From Chitinophagaceae bacterium (GTDB lineage: Bacteria; Bacteroidota; Bacteroidia; Chitinophagales; Chitinophagaceae), in assembly GCA_016786745.1 (NCBI GenBank), contig JAEUVS010000079.1:1-36698 (forward strand): a stretch of DNA of 36,698 bases, in the 5' to 3' direction. The notes beneath the pieces were generated by a model. That model ran no database searches. It worked only from the letters and a program-made list of their open reading frames with translations, and had not been told where the DNA came from. This document shows positions 30,313 to 36,698 of this stretch, piece by piece. Position 1 is the stretch's first letter; each line of letters starts with the position of its first letter. A program made the translations under genes and the position numbers.

Positions 30313-33141
30313 TTGCGACCGCTACTTATCGGGCTGTTCATAACGGCCACCCTGTCGGTTTTCGGCCAGGAAGACCTTAAACATTACAGCGCTGTTTTTA
30401 AGGCAGAAAAGCCCTACAGGATTTTTCTTCCGCACGACTATCAAACCTCCGGCAAGAGGTATCCTGTCATCTATTTTTTTCATGGAAACAAACGCGACCA
30501 TAAACTCACGTACCAGGAGAATCTTGACTCTCTGGTGAATGCGGCAGGCGTTATCCTGGTTGCATGGAACGGTAAATCTGTGGAGAAGGACGACAGGCCT
30601 TATAATATAGGTTACCACTCCAATATTAATTACCAGGTGCAGTTCAAGGATTACTTCCTCGAATTTATGCATCACATCGACAGCGCCTACCGCACAATAC
30701 CCGACAGGCAGCACCGCGCGGTGTTCGGCCACAGCATGGGAGGCTTCATGTCGTTCTTCCTGGCGGGAAAATATCCGCAGTTGATAGGCACTGCCGTAAA
30801 TTCTAAAGGCTCAGCCGAATTTTTTCTTGGCTATCCTGCCAATCACACCCTGTATTCCTTCAGGTATCTTTTCAAAAATTATTACGGCACGCGGTTGAGG
30901 TTTCATATCGGGTCGCCGCGGGAAGAGTTGGTTCATTTAAATACTGAAGTATTGAACGGAGCTTTGAGGGAGAAGGCGCTCGATTTCACCTATAAATTTT
31001 ATCCAGGACCACATGATATTGGTTTTACGGAATTCACCGAAGGGTTCAACTTCATCATTTCATCATTTAAAAACCCGGTTGCGGCTCCAAAAAGGTGGAA
31101 CCATATTGATTCGTATGCCGATTTCAATGTTTGGGGATATGATGTTTCGAGCAATCTTCACCAACCTGGCTTTATCGAATTAAGTGGAGTTACCCAAAGC
31201 GGGTTCGGGATCACTACAAAAAAATGGCAACCCGATGGCAGACCGATCCCCGGAATAAATATTAAAGTAGTAACAGCGCCGGTTTACCAGCCTCGCACTT
31301 CGTACGCGGTACTCGATTATAACCTGGTAACAAAATCGAGGAACGTAACGAAAGTGATGAGCGACGACAAGGGAAGAATTACCATTAATGTAAACCACGA
31401 ACCACATGAGATCGGTATTCATAAAAACACCGATCCGCCTGAAATCGTATTGCTCGACTATAAAGTAAACGACAGCTCTGTCTTTTTACCGGCTAAAAAA
31501 GAAGGCAGCATCAGGTTACAACTGCTCAACCGGGGAGGGAAAAAATCCGAACCTTTAAAAATTACGCTGACCACCGACAAGAAAGATGTATCCATAGAAA
31601 AGTCAACTATAGAATTAGCTCCACTGGTCCAGGAACAGGACACCTGGACACCCGCTGAGTTTAAGGTGATCGCGTCGAGCGAGCCGGAACATGATGGTTC
31701 GCCATTCCGCGTTCGGTTTAACGTAAACATCAGCGACAAAAAAGGAAATACCTGGACAGAAGAATTCGATGCACCGGTGTTTTACGATGTGCCCGCGTTT
31801 ACTGATATCGGCATTGATGACGGTGACAGCGAAATTTTTGGAAGTGGCAATGGCGATAACATTGCCGACCCCGGCGAAACTGTAATGATTTACCAGCATA
31901 GTAACCGTACAAGATTATTTTATGATGACCCGTATATTGACAGCGAACGGTTGTACGATGAACTGCAACCCGATAAATGGGGCGACGGTTATGCACTCTC
32001 ATCATTAATACATATTTCGAAAGATTGCCCGCCGGGACATAAGATTAAATTCCTTGCCTATTACGAAGTAAAAGAGTGGAAGACAATAAAAAGAAATCTC
32101 ACGTGGGGATGGTTCACGATCACCGTCGGCAAAGAAGAACCCGCTTTTCCCGATCCCAAAATTCAGTTGACGGGCCGTATCGCGAGCACCGACACGGCTT
32201 GTGAAATTTACTGGCCGGGCTCGTCTGTAAAAACGAGATTCACCGGCACGAGCCTGAAAGCGACTCTCCGCTGCCAGAGGCGATCCAATTTTTTTAATGT
32301 GATAGTTGATGGTAAAGATGTTTCGTTGCTCGAAATCGACAGCATAAAGAAAACATATACTCTTGCGGATGGATTGCCCAACGGTGAGCACACAGTGGAA
32401 CTCAACAGGCGCACTGATTTTAATGACGGAACAACCTGGTTTTATGGATTTGAATATCCTGACGGCGCTGAGGTGTTTGACGTGCCACAGCATAAAAGAA
32501 CAATGGAATTCTATGGCAATTCCATTACTGTCGGATCGGCGATAGAAGACGAAAACGGTACCTCGGGAAGGGGCACACACACCAATAATTATTTAAGTTA
32601 CGGCGCCCTGGCGGCACGACACTTCGATGCCAACTATTATTGTATTGCCCGCAGTGGTATCGGGTTGATGGTGAGCTGGTCAACCCCGATAATGCCCGAG
32701 ATATACGACCGGCTCAATCCATTCGATCCCAATAGCCGGTGGGATTTTTCGAAATCAACGCCGGATATCGTGGTGATTAATCTAATGCAGAATGATGCCG
32801 CGTTGTTCGAAATGCCCGGCTACGACCAGTTCAAAAGTCGTTTCGGAACAAAGGCGCCGCCGCCGGATACGGTGGTTGAACGGTATAAAAATTTCGTGAG
32901 CCGCATACGTGTGGTGTATCCTTCCGCACATATTATTTGTGCACTGGGTAGCATGGGTGCAGTAAAGCCAGGTTCGCCCTGGCCGGGGTACATTGAAAAA
33001 GCGGTGTCGCAGCTGAACGACAAGAAGGTGTACCCGTTGATTTTCTCTTACATTAATGTAGACCGTCATCCGAATGTTGAAGAGCATAAAAAGATGGCGG
33101 ATCAATTGATCGGGTTTATCGAAAAAAATATTAAATGGTAA
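30313..33141 (+). CDS. Secreted double esterase: esterase-D-like domain plus CE2-like SGNH esterase
   Basis: The 942-residue protein must start at TTG 30313: an in-frame TAA lies at 30307-30309 and the signal peptide (MRPLLIGLFITATLSVFGQ) follows at once. Domain 1 (about 20-255) is an alpha/beta-hydrolase of esterase-D type with YFFHGN, GHSMGG (Ser141) and GPHDIGF (His234). The middle (about 285-600) holds beta-sandwich linkers. A jelly roll at about 615-715 (VKTRFTGTSLKATL, FFNVIVDGKDV) precedes an SGNH domain like carbohydrate esterase family 2: FYGNSITVG (Ser737), INLMQND (Asn827) and VDRHPN (Asp917, His919). CE2 enzymes deacetylate polysaccharides. Two esterases in one chain suggest two different ester positions or acyl groups. 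The stop overlaps the next start (ATGGTAA, 7 bp). Confidence 0.85.
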   Translation: MRPLLIGLFITATLSVFGQEDLKHYSAVFKAEKPYRIFLPHDYQTSGKRYPVIYFFHGNKRDHKLTYQENLDSLVNAAGVILVAWNGKSVEKDDRPYNIGYHSNINYQVQFKDYFLEFMHHIDSAYRTIPDRQHRAVFGHSMGGFMSFFLAGKYPQLIGTAVNSKGSAEFFLGYPANHTLYSFRYLFKNYYGTRLRFHIGSPREELVHLNTEVLNGALREKALDFTYKFYPGPHDIGFTEFTEGFNFIISSFKNPVAAPKRWNHIDSYADFNVWGYDVSSNLHQPGFIELSGVTQSGFGITTKKWQPDGRPIPGINIKVVTAPVYQPRTSYAVLDYNLVTKSRNVTKVMSDDKGRITINVNHEPHEIGIHKNTDPPEIVLLDYKVNDSSVFLPAKKEGSIRLQLLNRGGKKSEPLKITLTTDKKDVSIEKSTIELAPLVQEQDTWTPAEFKVIASSEPEHDGSPFRVRFNVNISDKKGNTWTEEFDAPVFYDVPAFTDIGIDDGDSEIFGSGNGDNIADPGETVMIYQHSNRTRLFYDDPYIDSERLYDELQPDKWGDGYALSSLIHISKDCPPGHKIKFLAYYEVKEWKTIKRNLTWGWFTITVGKEEPAFPDPKIQLTGRIASTDTACEIYWPGSSVKTRFTGTSLKATLRCQRRSNFFNVIVDGKDVSLLEIDSIKKTYTLADGLPNGEHTVELNRRTDFNDGTTWFYGFEYPDGAEVFDVPQHKRTMEFYGNSITVGSAIEDENGTSGRGTHTNNYLSYGALAARHFDANYYCIARSGIGLMVSWSTPIMPEIYDRLNPFDPNSRWDFSKSTPDIVVINLMQNDAALFEMPGYDQFKSRFGTKAPPPDTVVERYKNFVSRIRVVYPSAHIICALGSMGAVKPGSPWPGYIEKAVSQLNDKKVYPLIFSYINVDRHPNVEEHKKMADQLIGFIEKNIKW

Positions 33142-35402
33142 CCGCGGCATTAGAAAAGGAACTATGCACGATCTATGGCATAAATGCGGCCCGTCTTGAA
33201 AAGCTTGAAGGGTACGGAAGCGTAAACTATCTCGTTACCGATACCGATGAAAAGAAATACGTGTTGAAGGTTTACACGAACCAACCGGACTTTAATCTTG
33301 TAAAAGAAGAAATCAGGGTACTGAATAGTTTGTGTGTGGACCTTGAATTTTACGTACCGCAAACCATCCCGTCGAAGGATGGAAACTTATACCCGTTGGA
33401 TAAAAACAACAACCTGCTTCGGTTGCTTCACTTCATAGACGGCGAATTTCTTTATGACACCGAAAATTCTTCCGAAATCCTTTATTCATTTGGAAGAAGG
33501 ATAGCGCAAATCGCAGTTGCGTTGTCTAAATACGACAGCGCGGAAGTTAAAGCGAGAAAACTTTCGTGGGACCTTCAATACTTCTACCTCAATTTTCCTC
33601 TTGCCAAACATATCGCAGATCCGTCGGACAGAAAGCTGGTAAATTATTTCTTTGATTTGTTTCAGCAGGTGGCGTTGGATGAACTGCCGTATCTGCGCCA
33701 TGGCCTCATACACGGTGATCTGCACGATCTGAATGTGTTGGTGGAGAATAACAGCGTGTCGGGGTTGATTGATTTCGGTGATATTTCCTATACGCCGCTG
33801 GTTGCCGATCTCGCAATAGCGTTGACTTATGTAATGTTGAATAAACCTGATCCGATTACGCCCGCGGTGGAAGTAATACTTGGTTATCATTCAGTTTTTC
33901 CATTGGAGAAAAGGGAAGTGGCGCTTTTACCTCACCTGATTACTACACGGTTGTGTATCAGTTTGAGTCATTCCGCCGAAGCAAAAACAAAATCCGCTGA
34001 TACGGAATACATATTGATCAGTGAGAAGCCAGCCTGGCAATTGCTCCGGCAATGGATTTCGTTGAACCCGGTTTTTATCGAAAACAGTTTCATGGAAGCA
34101 GCGGGCTTTAAAAAGAATGAGAGCGCCGAACACCAGGAAAACATTCTATCGAAGCGAATAAAATACTTCGGGAAGTCGCTTTCACTGAGTTATTCCGAAC
34201 CAATTTATTTTTCCTCCGCCGCTTTTCAATACATGTACGACGGTGATGGCAACACCTATCTCGATGCGTATAACAATATTCCACATGTTGGCCACTCGCA
34301 CCCGAATGTTTCGGTCGCGGCCTCGAAGCAAATCAGGAAACTGAATACAAATACGAGGTATTATTATGATTCACTTGCGGAGTACGCAGAAAAACTGCTT
34401 GGATATTTTCCGCAACGCCTGAACAAAATATTTTTTGTGAACTCAGGAAGCGCGGCAACTGATCTTGCCTTACGAATGGCCAACACCTACACAAAATCAG
34501 ACCATCACATTGTGCTGGAAAGCGGATATCACGGTCACACCCTGGCGGGAATAAATGTAAGCTCATACAAGTTTGAAGGGAAAGGCGGTAGAGGTGTTCC
34601 CGGAAATATTACGCGGTTGCCTTTACCAAAATTATTTAACGGCACTTTCAACACTACTTCGGAATACGTGGAAAATGCAAAAGAGGAGATTGATAGTTTG
34701 TCGCAAAAAAACATCGCCATTTCTTCTTTCATTTTCGAACCCACATCCGGTTGCGGAGGGCAGGTACCACTTCCAGGTAGTTATCTTAAAAATATATTCG
34801 CGCTGCTCGGCAAAAATAAAAGTGTTACCATATGTGACGAAGTGCAAACGGGCTTCGGACGCCTGGGTAACTGGTTCTGGGGTTTTGAAATGCACAACGT
34901 TGTTCCGGACATGGTGCTGTTAGGAAAACCGATGGGCAACGGCCACCCGGTAGCGGCGGTTGTGACAACCGAAGAAATTGCGGATAAATTTGCAAATGGA
35001 ATGGAATTCTTCAGCTCTTTTGGGGGAAGTACAGTCTCCGCTGAAATAGCAATGGCCGTATTGCAAACGATCGAAGAAGAAAAACTGCAGGAACATGCAA
35101 AACAAACGGGCTACTACTTTGTTCGCCTGCTTCAAGAATTGCAAAAACATCATCCCTGTATCGGCGACGTGCGCGGCTGTGGTTTGTTTCTCGGGATTGA
35201 ATTTATTACCGCGAACAACGAACCCGCAACAGCTCTTGCAAAGGAAGTTAAAGAAGGGCTCAAAAAAAGGTTTATACTAACGGGAACAGACGGCAAATAT
35301 GATAACGTTATCAAGATTAAGCCGCCGATGTGCTTTTCAAAAGAAAATGCCAATCAATTCTGCGAAGTTCTCAACGAGGTTTTAAAAACGATTAATTACT
35401 GA
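33135..35402 (+). CDS. Fusion of APH-type kinase and class III PLP enzyme (amino-alcohol kinase / ammoniophospholyase-like)
   Basis: The 755-residue cytoplasmic protein joins two enzymes. Residues 1-310 form an aminoglycoside-phosphotransferase/choline-kinase fold: YVLKVY (Lys45), catalytic loop HGDLHDLN at 193-200 with Asp195, and metal-binding IDFGD at 212-216. Residues 340-755 form a class III aminotransferase fold: SGSAATDLALRMA, YHGHT, CDEVQTGFGR at 567-576 with Asp568, and PLP lysine Lys598 in LGKPMGNGHP. The C-terminal half resembles ETNPPL/PHYKPL, which split phosphoethanolamine or phosphohydroxylysine, and the N-terminal half resembles hydroxylysine kinase. One chain could thus phosphorylate an amino alcohol and then eliminate ammonia and phosphate. 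It overlaps the double esterase gene by 7 bp, and its 3' end overlaps the convergent gene by 11 bp. Confidence 0.85.
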   Translation: MVTAALEKELCTIYGINAARLEKLEGYGSVNYLVTDTDEKKYVLKVYTNQPDFNLVKEEIRVLNSLCVDLEFYVPQTIPSKDGNLYPLDKNNNLLRLLHFIDGEFLYDTENSSEILYSFGRRIAQIAVALSKYDSAEVKARKLSWDLQYFYLNFPLAKHIADPSDRKLVNYFFDLFQQVALDELPYLRHGLIHGDLHDLNVLVENNSVSGLIDFGDISYTPLVADLAIALTYVMLNKPDPITPAVEVILGYHSVFPLEKREVALLPHLITTRLCISLSHSAEAKTKSADTEYILISEKPAWQLLRQWISLNPVFIENSFMEAAGFKKNESAEHQENILSKRIKYFGKSLSLSYSEPIYFSSAAFQYMYDGDGNTYLDAYNNIPHVGHSHPNVSVAASKQIRKLNTNTRYYYDSLAEYAEKLLGYFPQRLNKIFFVNSGSAATDLALRMANTYTKSDHHIVLESGYHGHTLAGINVSSYKFEGKGGRGVPGNITRLPLPKLFNGTFNTTSEYVENAKEEIDSLSQKNIAISSFIFEPTSGCGGQVPLPGSYLKNIFALLGKNKSVTICDEVQTGFGRLGNWFWGFEMHNVVPDMVLLGKPMGNGHPVAAVVTTEEIADKFANGMEFFSSFGGSTVSAEIAMAVLQTIEEEKLQEHAKQTGYYFVRLLQELQKHHPCIGDVRGCGLFLGIEFITANNEPATALAKEVKEGLKKRFILTGTDGKYDNVIKIKPPMCFSKENANQFCEVLNEVLKTINY

Positions 35403-36609
35403 GCGCCTTTATCTCGCTGATCACGGTATTTACTTCTTCAGCCGAATTATATAACGATAAGCCAAGTCGCGTTACACCTCCCTTCTCCATCAATCCCAAT
35501 ACTTCAATGGCACGTGCCGCGTAAAAATGACCGTCCCATGCGCAGATGTTTCTACTACCAAGTATCGAACAAACCTGTGCCGGCGTTTTGCCTTCAAGCG
35601 TGAACGACACGGTCGGCGCGCGGTGAACAGATGAAAAATCCTGGCCAATTACCTTCAGTCCACTAATATTTTTTATGCCTTCATACAGCTGCACGGCCAG
35701 CTTATACTCGTGAGCCCCCAGTTTTTTATATGCATCGACAATTGTTTCACGAAGATTATTTCCACCGCCGAGCGTCGCGATAAATTTAATAGCGGCAAGA
35801 ACGCCGGCAAGCGCCGCATGATTCAACGTCCCTGTTTCTATGCAATAAGGTGCAAACTGGTCTGTTGTGCGCAACCTGTCTGGCTGCATTCTGTCTAAAA
35901 GTCCTGGCCGGCTGTACAATATACCTACATGCGGACCATAAAATTTGTAAGCCGAACAGATCAGAAAATCACAACCCAATTGTTGAACATCAATCGTGAA
36001 ATGGGGAGCATAGGCCACTGCATCCACCATTAACAGGCAATTGTATTTGTAGGTCAGCTTCCTTACCAATGGAACATCATTCACGGTGCCCAACGCATTC
36101 GATGCCATTCCGATCGCGACAAGCCTCGTGTTCTCATTCAGCTTCTCAGCAAGGTCATCGTAGTTTAAAGTACCGTCCTGTTCTAACAGAACTTCACGCA
36201 CCTTTATACCCAATTCACGCAACATCAGCCATGGACCACGGTTTCCCTCATGATCGAGTTGTGTAATCAGTATCTCGTCTCCCGGTTTTAATGTGCGGCC
36301 TATTGCACGCGCCAGCGAAAAATTTAATGTGGTCATATTCTGACCGAATGAAATCGTTTTCTCATTTTCTGCATTCAAAAACGTGGCAACAGTCTGCCGC
36401 GTCGTGTGAATGAGTTCATCGGTTTCTTTTGTAGTAATAAATTCTCCGTGAGTATTCGAATTTGATTTTTTATAGTAGTCGCTGATACTATCTATCGTTG
36501 CCTGTGGCACCTGCGTACCACCCGGGCCATCCAGGAATATAAGCGGCTGTCCGTTATGATGGCGTTGTAAAGATGGGAACTGCTTACGAATCTCTCCGGG
36601 TTGAAACAT
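35392..36609 (-). CDS. Class V PLP enzyme, cysteine-desulfurase-like but lacking the usual cysteine
   Basis: The 405-residue protein belongs to the desulfurase-like branch with the opening FLDGPGGTQVP (the VC1184/TIGR01976-like group). PLP-site residues are visible: DHEGNRGPW with stacking His120, VDAVAY with Asp196, and SAYKFYGPH with Schiff-base Lys222. Where SufS-type enzymes carry RxGHHCA, residues 358-364 read AWDGHFYA, so the sulfur-accepting cysteine is absent at that site; Cys357 lies a few residues earlier. The enzyme may therefore be a lyase or aminotransferase rather than a desulfurase. It converges on the kinase-phospholyase fusion with an 11-bp overlap. It may belong to the same nitrogen metabolism or simply be the edge of the locus. 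Confidence 0.8.
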   Translation of the reverse strand: MFQPGEIRKQFPSLQRHHNGQPLIFLDGPGGTQVPQATIDSISDYYKKSNSNTHGEFITTKETDELIHTTRQTVATFLNAENEKTISFGQNMTTLNFSLARAIGRTLKPGDEILITQLDHEGNRGPWLMLRELGIKVREVLLEQDGTLNYDDLAEKLNENTRLVAIGMASNALGTVNDVPLVRKLTYKYNCLLMVDAVAYAPHFTIDVQQLGCDFLICSAYKFYGPHVGILYSRPGLLDRMQPDRLRTTDQFAPYCIETGTLNHAALAGVLAAIKFIATLGGGNNLRETIVDAYKKLGAHEYKLAVQLYEGIKNISGLKVIGQDFSSVHRAPTVSFTLEGKTPAQVCSILGSRNICAWDGHFYAARAIEVLGLMEKGGVTRLGLSLYNSAEEVNTVISEIKALSN

Positions 36610-36698
36610 GCTTATGAATTTTTTTGTCCTGTTATAATCATTTTTATTTTACCTGATGTAGCCGGCTTTTTCAAATGAAATTTTATCCTGTAAATTTT
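36610..36698. other. Upstream region of the class V PLP gene
   Basis: This 89-bp AT-rich stretch reaches the window edge. No gene start is visible. On the minus strand there is only a partial match to the -7 element (complement of CAAATGAA), too weak to call a promoter. Confidence 0.3.

Noticed and set aside
1..36698. Phage, insertion sequence, CRISPR or tRNA-associated island
   Set aside because: No transposase, integrase, regular repeat array or tRNA-like sequence was seen; gene order and strand blocks look like an ordinary chromosomal PUL.

Overview
The window looks like a polysaccharide utilisation locus (PUL) from a member of the Bacteroidota. The evidence is a SusC/SusD outer-membrane pair, many exported enzymes with signal peptides or lipoboxes, Bacteroidota-like promoter elements (TTTC-N19-TACTTTTG before the AgaS gene), few Shine-Dalgarno sequences and AT-rich spacers. 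The gene content (Planctomycete-type cytochrome genes, DUF1501, DeoR regulators) would suit Chitinophagaceae or relatives, but that is inference. The window is almost wholly coding: the longest spacer is 189 bp. I see no tRNA, rRNA, CRISPR array, insertion sequence or integrase.

Layout, left to right. (1) 1-4261, minus: a DeoR-family regulator, then SusC, then the first 129 codons of SusD, closely spaced as one operon running off the left edge. (2) 4433-5554, plus: a lipoprotein with a transglutaminase-like fold. (3) 5532-8667, minus: a GH20 hexosaminidase-like enzyme and a secreted protein of probable concanavalin-A-like fold. (4) 8751-10205, plus: a secreted TIM-barrel protein of DUF4832 type. 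(5) 10220-13263, minus: aldolase, PfkB kinase and AgaS, the three cytoplasmic steps of the galactosamine-6-phosphate / tagatose-6-phosphate route. (6) 13453-18674, plus: an AgaR-like DeoR regulator, a parallel beta-helix protein, a Tat-exported FAD oxidase of the sarcosine-oxidase type and a secreted esterase. (7) 30198 down to 18678, minus: a tightly packed seven-gene run: secreted unknown enzyme, membrane transglutaminase-like protein, a second beta-helix paralogue, a DMT transporter, a PSCyt1/DUF1549/DUF1553 cytochrome protein, a DUF1501 protein and a membrane cytochrome. (8) 30313-35402, plus: a double esterase (esterase-D-like plus CE2-like) overlapping a kinase-PLP lyase fusion. (9) 35392-36609, minus: a class V PLP enzyme.

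How the parts may work together (inference): SusCD takes up an O-acylated, amino-sugar-containing glycan. The esterases, GH20, beta-helix, DUF4832 and other exported proteins trim it outside the cytoplasm. Amine or sugar oxidation occurs in the periplasm through the FAD oxidase and the cytochrome module. The DMT protein is the only evident inner-membrane carrier. AgaS, kinase and aldolase feed the sugar into glycolysis as triose phosphates. Two DeoR regulators, rather than the usual hybrid two-component or ECF systems, seem to be in charge, and a shared operator-like element (TTTYGTTTCGTTA) lies at promoters next to both.

The most notable points are that shared operator, a CBM6-like module inserted in the cytochrome protein, the export-signal-bearing covalent-FAD oxidase, two unusual fusions (esterase-CE2 and kinase-phospholyase), a desulfurase-like protein without its cysteine, and the repetition of the same functional set (beta-helix + transglutaminase-like + esterase + exported hydrolase) in both halves of the locus.
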